A DNA stretch of 64,000 nucleotides from Ottelia alismoides (GCA_037367405.1 JAZKJV010005536.1:496001-560000); one strand, 5' to 3'. Counted from the stretch's first letter, positions 22,431-33,966 are shown. Translations and numbers: made by a program. Notes: generated from the sequence alone by a model not told the origin.

Positions 22431-24200
22431 TGGTTAGATCAAATTCATTTAATCTTCCTTCAAACTTTGGTTCTAAACCAAAATTACGAAATCTTTGAAC
22501 ATTTCAAAGGTTTCTCAGGTGAAGAGAAGAAATCTCATATCATACATGATCATCAATAGATATCACATATCCACAATGTTCACTATGATATAGAGGATTC
22601 ACATACATCAATATGTATGAGATCTCGAATACCTTGACATCTTACACCTTTCCCAAAAGGGTGTATTGGACATTTTACTTTGAATACAATATTCACAAGT
22701 ATGTAAGATTTGAAATTTTAGACATTCTAAAGTTTCATATCTTACTAGTCTATTGATCTCATCAGCAGACATACGTCCAAAACTTGATGCTAAATCATTG
22801 TCAAATGATCTTTATCCTCCTATTGATCTTATAAGGTTTAATTTTCAGTATTAGAAATCTTAATGAACCATTCATTAAATTTCTAATTTAGTAGAGTCCA
22901 TCATAACTCTTTATGATAGGTTTATTCCAGAATTCATGTTTATTTCCAACATTTAGAAACAAACAATGAGTTTATTCTAATATCTAGGTCATAGAGACAT
23001 TCTCTAAGACTAAGGCTCTCCCACTGAAATTAAGAAGTATATCAATCCAACAGAGATTGTTGCAACAATTGCATCAATGTCTATGTGGATAATTATAAAC
23101 CTTAAGATCAAATTTTTCCAGTCTTCTAAAACATGTGCAACACATTGCAAGTGTTGTTAGAAGATTGAGATACAATTATCAGACTTTATCTTATCAAATA
23201 AGCAAGTCAATTTCAATGATCAAATGTAGATATAGATTATTATGATGCACTATCTAAGTCCTTCTCTAAGGATTCTAGACAGACTTGATAGTCATACTAT
23301 CAACACATCAAGTTATTGCAGTATAGGCATTCATCCAACTCTTTGGATGTCATATGAAAGCCACAGAAGTACAATCAACTCTTTGACTTTCCTTCTCACA
23401 TGGGTCCGACCCACGCTTCCACTGTGCTCTCTTCATCTATAAACAACCATTGTTCAAGACTAAGGATCTCTTATGTTAAATTCAAAAGAATTCAATGTAA
23501 GAGCATTTCAACATTTATACATGCTTCATTAAATTCATACAATGTGAATACTATGAAGCTTCATGAATGACTAGAGTGTAGACAGTAGAATGATGACACT
23601 CATCATGTCTACATCCATCCAGACTCCTAAAACATTGGTTCAGGTAGGTATTCAAATATTTTGAATGCATCATCTCTTTCGAGCCACCATTCTGCATAAT
23701 GCAGAGATCCATGTCATTCATGATTAAATGTTTAGAGCACATATGTATGCCAGAACATCTTCTTAGATTTTATAAGGATTATTCGACAATTATGATCACC
23801 ATCGACATGTCACTTCCAAAGTACACTCGATGAAAGATCAAGACTATAGAGACATACAAATGCTAAAGTGATGTCTTATTGTCTTATTTAATTGTCACTC
23901 CTCATTATGTTGAGGAAACTTGCACATTGCAACCACATACATTATGTGTCCAATTTGCAAGCATAATATCTGGATCATGAGTCCAATCCATGATATTTTA
24001 CTGGTTATTATTGAGTATAACATTGAGTGGGTTTAATGAAGGATTATCTGAAATTAGAAATTTGCATAAGGGTATATATATTATATATACATATTTTACT
24101 TTGATTTAGGAATTTTAAATCAAATTTGTCTTGCTGTGTCTACTATGAAAGATTATTCCCTAATCATCTTTCAAAGTAAGAGATATACTTACCGCTATAT
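22430..24200 (-). other. Copia gag and integrase N-terminal region, not resolvable
   Basis: By position this should hold gag, protease and the integrase start. I see only short open stretches (for example 23551-23742, 63 codons) that I cannot match. AT-rich and saturated with stops in all frames. Confidence 0.4.
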
Positions 24201-25830
24201 CTCAAGCAAGATCTGGGATCTCCTTTCCTATCATCGTCACATCCCAATAATATGAGAACCTGCGACTCCGATAAAAAAGAAGCGGGAACACATTCCGCCT
24301 TGCAAGTCCAACTTGCATTTCCCAATTCGGTCTTTAACACACGGGCCCACCACCCCTAAGGTGATGTTGACCCGCTGCTAATTGAACCAACCGTCAACAG
24401 GATTAGAACTCGCTATGCGCAATCCAATATCACCCCAATAATATGAGGACTCGATATTGGGGTCACTACGCATACGGCCTTACTCTTTCGAGAAGCAAAG
24501 AGCCCGATCCAGATGCGCTTGCATACAGGAGCTGTCACTTCGGACATGCGTCTCCTACATACAATCCCTGGCGACGGAAACCCTTCGCCTTGACGGGAGA
24601 CCATGGATGTCACTTATGTGATCCTCCACCTCGTATTCAAATTTTGTAATTAATTATCGTGAATCATATTCACATAATTAATTCTTCCAAGGGAAATACA
24701 CATCTATTCATAATAGAGTGTTTCATAGGATATAATAATTTAATCATATTAAATCAATTATTTATCCTATTATCAATCAACAAACTTTGAATTTTACTTG
24801 AATAGTAGGTATAATCTCAAAGTACGTATTATTTCGAATTTTAATAATTAGAAATACACTTTGATTTCTCCGGCATTATCCAATCCCTACCCGCTGTCAT
24901 GGCCAGTACTGGCGAGAGTGGGACGGACCACATACGTTGCAACCCGCTACCCCAGCGATCTCCGACTAGACACCATATCCACCTCAGGAAAGGATAATGC
25001 CAGATAGATCATCATGTACTTTGAGATGCTCATCGGTCTTTCAACCGAAATTATACCATATAATATAGATCAAAACATTTTTGATTATATTATAAGGAGA
25101 TTTGCTAAACAAATCCCCAATCCTATTCAAGAAAGAGGGGTTTTTCATGTAAATGTTGTCCTACAACTATTGTAGGATAAACTATGGTTTTCATGAAAGC
25201 AATGTTTGTTGATGAACCAATGATCAAGATCTAATATCTCATAATTGTGGTTTAGGCAAGTGTCATTCAATGAAATAATTATTTCTTTAAATATTTCACA
25301 AATATTTATCACTAATTATTCCAGAAAATTAACAATTAATTTTCATCATTATAATTGAATGACATATCACAAGGTTCAAGATCAAAAAATGTTAATTTCC
25401 AGCAGTGACCCCCAATCACTAAAATTAACTTATCTTGATCAATTTAAATCCAAAAAATGCAAACTCAGTTTCCAAAGATTGCCTATTTGATTTATTGAAG
25501 AACTCAATTAATAAAACACGCATTTCGAGGCGGATTAAAACCGCAATTATCTCATTAATCACGTTTAAATCCGCAGTTCCCGCAACAGTGAATATAGTCA
25601 TATTCAAAAAGAGCAAATAAAGTCCAAATTTAGTAAACTCAAGTCCTATGGTTTCCTTGTTTAATGGGGAACAAAATCCAATTGCAAATTTCGTGTTTAA
25701 ACATTTTAAACAATACAGAAAAATTCAATTAGACAGAGGTGCGAAAATTGAAATGCAGTAAAAATTTCGCAACCCTTTCAAGAACCAAATCGTCTAAGGT
25801 CCATGGATCATATCCAAACCCTTATTCAAC
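24200..25830 (-). other. Long copia leader, no coding seen
   Basis: Between primer site and the gag position lie about 1.6 kb without a credible ORF. Two parts are GC-rich (24235-24640 and 24880-25000) within AT-rich sequence. CACCCCAATAATATGAGG at 24430 resembles CATCCCAATAATATGAGA at 24242, a local repeat. It may be leader or an older undefined insertion. Confidence 0.4.
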
Positions 25831-25847
25831 CTATGGCTCTGATACCA
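25831..25847 (-). other. Primer binding site of copia element, tRNA-iMet
   Basis: TGGTATCAGAGCCATAG on the minus strand, two bases from the LTR: an intact plant initiator-Met primer site. Confidence 0.92.
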
Positions 25848-25849
25848 CT

Positions 25850-27860
25850 TGAAGGATATTGAGAATCCTCAAGCGCATCACGGAAGCGTGACGATCGCAT
25901 TGAATACGATCGGGGCGACTAGTCGTACTAGTCGCAAGGTGCAGCGGAATTTAAAAAAGTTAAATCAAACGATGAAACCACATGATCACGAGAACACTTC
26001 TCGGATCGTTTGGTCAAACCACAAAGTGATAAGGAATACCTTTGAAGCGTGGTTGTGATCGCGAGATCCCAAACAAGAGATCCTCCTGTCTCAAGTCCGA
26101 TCCACGAAGAACGCACTTGCGGGCACAATGATGAGTCGCGTCCCTCCCGCAATCCTTGATGAAGATCCAAGCAATAGATCCCCTGATTTCGTCAAGCGAA
26201 ATCCATCGTCTTCCATTGAATATTGTGAATATTTTAATCATGCCATTGAATATTATGTGAATCATATTCACAACCCAAAGTAGTTAGTAAATTGCATTTC
26301 CAATTAATTAATAAATGTGAATCTAATCCACATTATTAATTAACAAATGCTATTCACATTGATTCTCTCTCTTATATATGTATATTATAAATCATATTTA
26401 TAATACACATATATATATATCATGGATAGTGTCATCCACATTCTCTTAATCCTTGATAAATAATTCCCATTTAATTATCTTAGATAATCATTCTCACAAT
26501 ATGAATCTTATTCATATTGTACTTGATAATTAAATCTCATTTAATTATCTTGGATACATTCTCCTAATATGAATCTTATTCATATTATACTTTGATAATT
26601 AAATCTCACTTAATTATCAAAATCTTCTTGCTTGGATACTAAATTCATCACAGGAATTATTCTTGAACTCCTTCAAGAATAATGCGCCTTCTCCGTAGAT
26701 ACTTGGAGATAAGGACAGGGCGATTGTATTGTTCCATGTATAGTGACTTGGATGTTGAGATCTCATCTCAAATCCAGATCTAACGGCCCTCTCATAGATG
26801 CTTGATTAAATCAAGTCCGTATACTTAATCTTCTCATTGCATCTGAATCACATTCAGATCAATGTCCAACATTTGGACTAAGATCAAGTTACTTCTCTGC
26901 TGAGAGGAGTCACTAAAATCCAGACCTGTTTCATCACTCCCTCGGACTGGAAGCGTCATGGTTATACAATCGTTTATGATCACATCACCCTCAGATATTC
27001 CCAATACCTGCACATCCTGCATACTGGAAGACCAATGATCAACCTGATGATGAAGATCTATTTTATACTGTCTTCTTCAGGGTTTGATCACCAAGTTTCT
27101 CAATCTTGGTCATTGGGATTTGGTATCGATCATATGCTTTCCCAAAGCATATATCATACCTTCAAATTCTTGTCATGCTTCCAAAGCACGACGACCATGC
27201 ATGGAATTTGATCGGTCCCAATACCTCATGAGTGAGCTCATGTCTTCCGGTTCATAAGTGAACCTGTATGATCCCTTTGAGAGATCGTATTACTCATATG
27301 CCCTTATATGCACACCAGCTCGCCGGTGTATAGACCTTGATTAGGTCATCAACCTAATGGTCTGCCAAATGTACACACTCAGACATATAGTAACACATCT
27401 GTCTCTAGTCAGAGGATGTGTGCCTATGTTGTGACAGTATTCAACATAGGACTTAGGTTATCTCGATCTCGCTAAGTCAACCCATTGACTTAACTAATCT
27501 GACACTTCCGAATCACTATTCCCATGCAGAGGACCTGCATCAAGAGGTCGGTCAGATATCAGCCTATGTGAGAAAGGATTGCCATCTCCTACTCAGGCTG
27601 GAGATCATCTCTTAATAATCATTTGACGGTGCTTGATGAGTCCTCTATCTAACCCATTAGATATTCATCCAAGCACCAGCCTCTATGATTCATTTAATGA
27701 ATCAACAGCTGTATGATCATTAAGATGGCCATGGTACATAACCCTAATTGTACAGAGGGACCTATTATGCAAATTATTTATTCTTCATTTCAGATCAGGG
27801 AATGATACGTGCAATAACATTTATTGCATAATGGCTCGCCGTGGGCTCGCATGTCCAACA
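25850..27860 (-). repeat. Copia LTR (5' copy in element orientation), internally deleted
   Basis: 2011 bp. It matches 17902-20450 except that about 0.54 kb (equivalent to 18267-18818) is missing near 26216. The missing part includes the TATA box and the 33-bp hairpin. As this is the promoter-bearing LTR for the element, the insertion probably cannot make full-length RNA from here. Confidence 0.9.
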
Positions 27861-28821
27861 AAATCTCCACAGGGCACGTGCTCCTCACGTGGGATCTGCT
27901 TCACAGGGACCATTTTGCAAATATAAAAAGCTCCAGGGGCCTCTGTGCAATTTACCCAGGTCGCACGTGCTCCTCACGTGGGCGGCCTAGGCTCGGATGG
28001 CTACGGCGGCTCGTATCGAGGTTCGGGCGCTTTGGAGGTCCGGAGATTGGTTCGTGCGACCCGAACCTAGGCTCGGAGAGGAGGGTCGGGCCGAGGCTAC
28101 GTGGCGTTCTGAAGGCCCTCGGATCAAGATGGATCCGAGGGTTGTCGGTGCTGACGCGTGGCGTGTCCTCTGCTCTTTGGATCGATGATGATCCGACGGT
28201 CGAAGGCGAGTCCGATGGCGAGTGACGTGGCGATGTGAGGGCCGTTCGATCGATGCGATCGAACGGCAGCTGCTCGTCCGCTCCGACGATCCTCCGTCAC
28301 CTGCGGAGGAGAAGGCAGGGCTCCGACGACGGGGCTATAGCTCTGCCCGTCCTTCCTCGTGTCGCTGACGCTCTCCGGCTTGTCGGAGATAGCCCGGAAG
28401 CTACGCGGCGGCTCGGCGGAGATGATGGTGGTCTCAGGAGCGTCGGAAGGCGGCCTGATGACGACGACGATGAAGCTCGAAGATGGCTCCGGCGACCTTC
28501 CGTTCAGTGAAAAGATGGGTCCTACAAGTGTGAAATAGAGAGCCGGAGCTCGTGCGGGTGTTTGTGGAGAGATGGAGGTGGTCAGCGAGGCCTAGGGCAT
28601 GAAGGAGATGGTAGGCGATGGTGCTCCGGCCAAGTGGCGGAGCTGGAGGTCGATAGTTGGTGGAGTGCGTCGTCGGGCGGTGCGGATGTGGCCGCGAAGA
28701 TGGGAGCTTCGACGCAAAGCTCGTCGAGATGGATTGGAAGCGATAGAATGATCGATGACGGCGAATAAAGTCGGAGAAAACGAAGAAAAAAATAAGAAAT
28801 GATCGGAGAGGAAATAGAGGA

Positions 28822-28832
28822 ATCTACCTGGG
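28822..28832 (-). promoter_or_regulatory. Splice-donor-like site in LTR of B
   Basis: The minus strand reads CCCCAG|GTAGATT about 240 nt downstream of the TATA box. Elements D and E have CAG|GTAAGC and CAG|GTGAGC at a comparable distance. Splicing is inferred. Confidence 0.4.
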
Positions 28833-29065
28833 GAATGGAGCTCAGGTTTGAGCTCCAGGTTGTCGCTCGAAGGTCGGTAGATGGCCTGAGCTCACGCAGC
28901 TCGCGGATGGAGGCTGCAGCACGGCGGTGGCGGTCGTGTATCTCGCCGGAGTTGAATCCCTTCGTCGCTCGATGAATCACCTAATTGCTGTCACCAACTG
29001 AAGGATCAGAGCTCGGGGATACTCTCTGGAGTGGCGGATGGGGGTGAAGTCGGCCGGAGGTGGCG

Positions 29066-29073
29066 TATTTATA
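29066..29073 (-). promoter_or_regulatory. TATA box in left LTR of B
   Basis: TATAAATA on the minus strand in a GC-rich setting. The other two LTR copies keep it (41951-41958, 44235-44242). Confidence 0.65.
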
Positions 29074-30164
29074 AGTTGAAGGTGGTGGGTTGGCTGGTGA
29101 CGAGGCGAGGTTGGTGGTCGACGTGGGGCGACTCTGGTGGGGGTGGTGGAGCGTGAGGTAGACGGCGAGGATGAGGGACGAGTGGGTGACGTCGTGGGAG
29201 TGTTGGCGGTCGGAGAGGATGGCTGACGTGCATCCAAGAATAGGAAGGGGGCGCCCCTCCCGCAAGGCAAGGGACGTGGGAGAGAGGGGCGACGGTGGTG
29301 ATCAAAGCGGAAGGGGACGTGTAGGATTCGATCCGGGGCTCGGAGATGATGGGCTGTGGTGGAGCCACGTGGCGCGCTCTGCGCGAGGGATTGACGTGCG
29401 GTTAAGATGGAGCACGGGGAAGATCTGACGGCTATGGAATTAGGCGCGCATGGGCAGAGCTGGGCCGTTGGATCTGAAGCGAGATCCAACGACTGAGGAC
29501 GCAGGCGGATGAGGCGAGGGGAAGCGGGCCGCGTGGCGCAACCAGAGGGCGCCACGTGGCCTGCTGTGAGTGGCTGGAAGAAGAGACACGTGTAAAGAGA
29601 AGAGAGAGCCGAATTTGGAAAAACTCAAAACATGAAAGTTGTAGATCTCGATGATATCTACAAGTTTCATGTTGACCAAAGACGGAGATGAGGTCAAATA
29701 TGATATATAAATACAAGGATACATAGATATACATATGTAGTATACAAAGTGGCCCAAAAACCCAACTTTCTCATACGAGCTCCAAATTCAATGAAATTAG
29801 TCTCATTTTGAAGGTCTTTTAATATGTAGTATTCTAAGAGTAAGTAGACCCAATTCGGAGTTTGTATGAGGCCTTTATGTGTATTTTAGTGTACAAGGGG
29901 CCTAGGCCTTTATTGACTAATTTACAAGGGGGATTTTTGGCATTCTTCCCTATATTATCAACTAAGGAGTATATATTTTTAGGGATTAGGTATTTTACAA
30001 GGGATTTTGGCTTCTTATTTAAATGCAAATGAGCTGCTAAAATGTATGATTTATGACTGCATGCATGAGTGCTATTTATGCAATATAAAAGGAAATATGC
30101 CTCTATTTTCTCGGGAACAAGGCTCTATTTTTGACTTTTGAAGTGATGAATCACAGATTCATCA

Positions 30165-30180
30165 ACCCCCTATACTTAAA
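30165..30180 (-). other. Polypurine tract of element B
   Basis: TTTAAGTATAGGGGGT on the minus strand directly precedes the LTR start TGATGAATC. It is the likely primer for plus-strand synthesis. Confidence 0.85.
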
Positions 30181-31470
30181 CCTTGCTCGTCCCCGAGCAC
30201 TAAATGAAATGCAAGAGTGAAATGATTTTGGGTACCAAACCAAGGTCATGAACAAAAGTTGAAAAATGGAGCCTGACTCGACCTTTGGATTAATTGTGTG
30301 GCGGAACCTTATTTGGACCTGCACTTAAGACCTAACAGACTTCAAGTTCCACAAGTCTTCTATTCAAGACGCCTCAATAGTCAGGTCAGAACAAATCCTC
30401 AAACGCAATTTTCTGATGACTATGATTCTTACTTGTACTGTGTAAGTGATTTGTAACTCTCCACATCAGAAATGGCTCGGAACCAGCCTCCTCTAACAAG
30501 GTAACTCAATAACCCGGTCCAGTAACTCTTTCCTCGAGGAGCGGGGTATTCCCTTCTAAGTTCAAGTGCGACCAACTCAAGAGGAGGGGGTAGAGAAGAG
30601 AATGGATGGTAGCCAGTGTAGCTACCTATCCCGGGATGCCTGACCAGTGTAGCCAAGTCATCCAGCTGCATTTCTTTACTAGTATACAGGCTCCGACAGG
30701 TATTTTATTTTCTCTTGGACCTGTCTGATTTTTTTGGAGTTTTTGCATTTTTTTTCAACAAAAAGTAGCATGTACATTAGGATTTTTCCTCTTGAGTCAG
30801 TAGACTATCCCTCTTTTGAAGCATTATTGCAACCCACAGCATCCTGTCCTTAGATGTCAACACCACCAGACTATGTTGAGATGCACTACCCTCCCTAGAG
30901 GAGGACGGATGTTTCCACCCGTGTGCTACTCCAAGCTAAAGGATTCTACCTCCTCACCACCTCATCAATGAAGAGCTACGTGCATTGTGCTTGTCCAAGT
31001 TAGGTCACTGTCTATAAGAATCATGCGTGTGCACGAGATATTCTACTTAGACTAATCAAGATGACATGTGAACATAGACATGCGGACTCAAAGAATTAAG
31101 TCACTTGACCTGAGAAATCTTAACTCCAGTTCCTATAAGGTTCCTCTGAAATTAGGTGGATTAAGGTCAAATTAAGTCCATCCTCAATATCTACTCATAA
31201 CTTGGTCCAGAACCCACTAGCTTTTCACTTTGCATATGCAAAGTATGCAGATGAGATGAGATGTCATGCTATGAAAATGCAAGACTCTTTTTCTTTTTCT
31301 TGGATGCAGAGATGATATGCACGAGTAAATAAGAAGCCTTTATTCATTTTTATTTTTCATTTTCATTTTTTTTCGAATTTTTACCCACCCGTAATTATTG
31401 TAAAATATATACAAAAATACGCGAAAGTACGAGCTATGGGTAAAGTATATATGTAATATGTACACGCCCC
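30181..31470 (-). other. 3' untranslated region of element B
   Basis: Non-coding, between polypurine tract and hairpin array. Patches match element A (7181-8460). No ORF of interest. Confidence 0.65.
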
Positions 31471-31471
31471 C

Positions 31472-31825
31472 CTATACTTAGCGTGTGCTATGTCCTCAGA
31501 GCACGAAGAGCGAGGAAAAAGACATAGCTCGTGCTAAGCGTAGGAGAGCAAAAGGAACAAAAAGTATAGAAGTCGTCTCGCCCCCCTATACTTAGGCTCT
31601 GGCAGCCTAAGTGTAGAAGAAGATCAGAAACGGGGCGGACGAGGGAAAGATGGGGAGTGGATGAGTATCAATGCGGGCATCGGTCCCCCCTATACTTAGG
31701 CTCAGGTCAGCCTAAGTATCGGTAGGAAATGAGTATGAGGACCAATGCGATCTGGAGAATGTACAGTGAACCGACTCGGGTGACCCCTCCACCCTATACT
31801 TAGGATTTGGTCATCCTAAGTATAG
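31472..31825 (-). repeat. Hairpin array with polypurine-tract-like ends, element B
   Basis: Four inverted repeats begin, on the plus strand, with CTATACTTAG right after a C run: 31472-31553 (long, imperfect), 31586-31616, 31690-31721 and 31794-31825. Each closes with CTAAGTATAG or a near form. On the minus strand every unit ends AAGTATAGGG, as in the real polypurine tract. The array lies between the pol stop (31959) and the 3' untranslated region. Confidence 0.88.
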
Positions 31826-31958
31826 TACAAGATAATGGTTCGATGATTGTGGGGATGGGTTACTAGAATCGCAGGGGTAAAGGATAGGATGTACAAGACT
31901 GGTGGTATACACAGATGAGTCGGTCTGAATCTTTCAAGATGCTGCTGATGGCTGGAGT

Positions 31959-32972
31959 TCATTGCTGCAAGGTCTCTTGCGCGGCTCGATGTGAATCTGC
32001 TGTATCTGTCTCGCGCATGAATACAATCTCCTCCACATGGACTAACTGTTCATTGGATTCGACGAAGTGCTTCAACAGCTGCCCATTCACTAGGAATGTC
32101 GGTGCGTCATCTGCGAGATCTGAGATCTCAACACATCCACTATCATGCACCGTACGAACGACAAATGGTCCCGTCCACTTAGACTTTAACTTGCCTTGGA
32201 AAATCTTCAGCCTAGCATTGAACAACCATACCTTCTGTCCAGGAACAAAGGTCTTTCGTCTGATATATCTATCATGCCAACGCTTCACCTTGTCCTTGTA
32301 CACCAAACTGTTGTCGTATGCTCGATTTCTGACTTCCACAAGCTCATTCAGATCCATGTCTCTCTGTTTCCGACCCAGGTGTGTGTTCCAGTTGACCTTC
32401 TTTATTGCCCATTCTGATTTGTGCACTAACTCTGCGGGCAAATGGCACGGCTTTCCGAATACCATTCGGAATGGGGAGGTGCCTAACGGTGTCTTGTAAG
32501 CCGTCCTATACGCCCAGAGGACTTGATCCAAGATCTGAGACCAGTCCTTCCTGTCCGGGCGGACAAGCTTTTGCAATATGGTTTTCACCTCCCTATTCGA
32601 CACCTCAGCCATACCATTGGTTTGTGGGTGGTAAGGACTCGTGACACGGTGTTCGATGCCGTAGTCCTTCAGGAGTTTTTTCACCTACCGATTCACAAAG
32701 TGGCTACCCCCGTCTGATATCATCATCTTGGGGATCCCGAACCTAGAGATTATGTTCTCTCTGATGAATTTACAGACAATCCTGCTGTCTGCGGCTCGGG
32801 CCGGGATAGCCTCCACCCATCTGGACAGATAATCTACCGTAAGGAGGATATATTCGAACCAGTGGCTGACAGGGAACGGGCCCATGAAATCGATGCCCCA
32901 GGCATCAAAGACATCACAAATGATGACCGGCTGCATTGGCATCTCATCCTTGGAACCAACGGTTCCTCCCAT
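31959..32972 (-). pseudogene. pol: Athila integrase, core and C-terminal domain, one stop
   Basis: Integrase joins the cDNA to host DNA in the nucleus. The core begins WGIDFMGPF (first catalytic Asp), followed by ISDGGSHF (second Asp). A TAG then interrupts at 32685-32687, and the same frame resumes with YHPQTNGMAEVSNREVK holding the catalytic Glu. The C-terminal half shows FGKPCHLPAELVHKSEWAIK and WTGPFVVRTV, which are Athila-type features. Only the single stop breaks this domain. The product ends at 31959, and the hairpin array follows. Confidence 0.9.
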
Positions 32973-32975
32973 TCT

Positions 32976-33939
32976 CTAGCAAACTGGGCACGGCTTTGCG
33001 AAGGCGGTGGCATCGCGAAACAGAGTCAGCCAGTAAAAGCCACACTGAAGTACCTTCCATGCGGTCCTCTTCCCGGAGTGGTGTCCTCCTGCCTCTAAGC
33101 TATGGCATAAATAAAGGATACTCTGGTATTCCTCCTGAGGAATACAACGTCTCCAGACACAATCCGGTCCTTCAAAGAAAAGGATCGGATCCTCCCAATG
33201 GTAGTGTCTAGCGTCCGACTTTAGTCGGTCGATTTGGCTCTTGGGCCAATCCTCGGGAACTTTCTTGGAGACAAGATAGTTCACGATATTGGCGTACCAT
33301 GGGAGTGAGTCGATAACAAAAATCGACTCGTCAGGGAAGGAGTCTCGAATCGGGGAAATCTCGGAAGTATTAAGATCTTCGAGACGAGAAAGATGATCGG
33401 CCACTACGTTCTTCTTTCCAAGTTTATCACGGATGTCCAAATCAAACTCCTGGATAAGTAAAATCCAACGAAGAAGACGCGCCTTCGCGCCCTTCTTCTC
33501 CATCAAATATCGTAGTGCCGTGTGGTCTGTGAACACAGTTACCTTGGATCCGATTAAGTGAGATCTGAATTTGTCCAAGGCAAAACACTACCGCAAGCAT
33601 TTCCTTTTCTGTAACTGTATAGTTACGCTGAGCAGAATCAAGCACTTTGCTTGCATAGTGAATTGCAAACGGGACGCCATCTCTTCTTTGTCCCAATACA
33701 GCCCCAACAGCATAATCTGAGGCGTCCGTCATGATCTCAAAAGGTAGAGACCAATCTGGGGCTTGTAGGATGGATGCGTCCATGATCATTCCTTGTAAAA
33801 GCTTAAAGGCCTCTAGACATTTGTGATCTACAATAAACTCCATGTCCTTGCCTAAAAGCTCAGTTAGCGGTCGGGCAATTTTAGAAAAATCCTTAATAAA
33901 TCTCCGATAGAATCCGACATGCCCGAGGAACGACCGCAA
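32976..33939 (-). pseudogene. pol: Athila RNase H and integrase zinc-binding region, frameshifted
   Basis: RNase H degrades the RNA of the RNA-DNA hybrid. Its acidic residues are visible: [32 protein letters not shown] and VVADHLSRL. The part 33442-33939 (RSFLGHVGFYRRFIKDFSK at the start, the end of RT) and the part 32976-33578 lie in different frames, with the shift near 33560. The end of the second part is the integrase HHCC finger, with [10 protein letters not shown] and PCPVC. No second RNase H follows, which argues against Tat/Ogre. Confidence 0.88.
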
Positions 33940-33966
33940 CTGTCTTACGTTGGTTGGTGGCTGGAG

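Larger units (their letters stand above)
17902..27860 (-). mobile_element. Element C: Ty1/copia retrotransposon
   Basis: LTRs at 17902-20450 and 25850-27860 start TGAAGG and end CCAACA. Site duplication AAATC lies at 17897-17901 and 27861-27865. Orientation is minus: the tRNA-iMet primer site TGGTATCAGAGCC reads downward at 25831-25847, and the polypurine tract GTGGGAGAT borders the LTR at 20451. Integrase precedes RT in element order, as in copia. The LTRs differ by roughly 30 substitutions in 2 kb by eye plus a 0.54-kb deletion, so insertion was fairly recent. The internal 5.4 kb is full of stops and has no ORF above 80 codons with recognisable domains intact. Confidence 0.92.
27866..30164 (-). 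repeat. Element B left LTR, part 2
   Basis: Continues 16891-17901 after element C. GC-rich from 27870 to 29590, with CACGTG palindromes (27875, 27886, others) and several hairpins of the type CCGTTGGATC/GATCCAACGG (28116, 28241, 29465). A hairpin lies at 29631-29671 and the 21-bp near-palindrome at 30144-30164. Relative to the right copy, about 46 bp are missing near 29289. ORFs such as 28977-29555 are composition effects. Confidence 0.9.

Noticed and set aside
24413..24649. Possible host exon in the GC-richer part of the copia leader
   Set aside because: Only short overlapping ORFs on both strands, no splice pattern or recognisable product.
28977..29555. Pro/Ser/Arg-rich ORFs up to 220 codons on the minus strand of B LTRs (also 41862-42485, 44146-44808)
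   Set aside because: They lie across the U3/TATA region, overlap other open frames, differ in length between LTR copies through indels and have only composition in common with proteins.
31915..32499. 194-codon plus-strand ORF
   Set aside because: It is the antisense shadow of the Athila integrase, whose motifs read on the minus strand.
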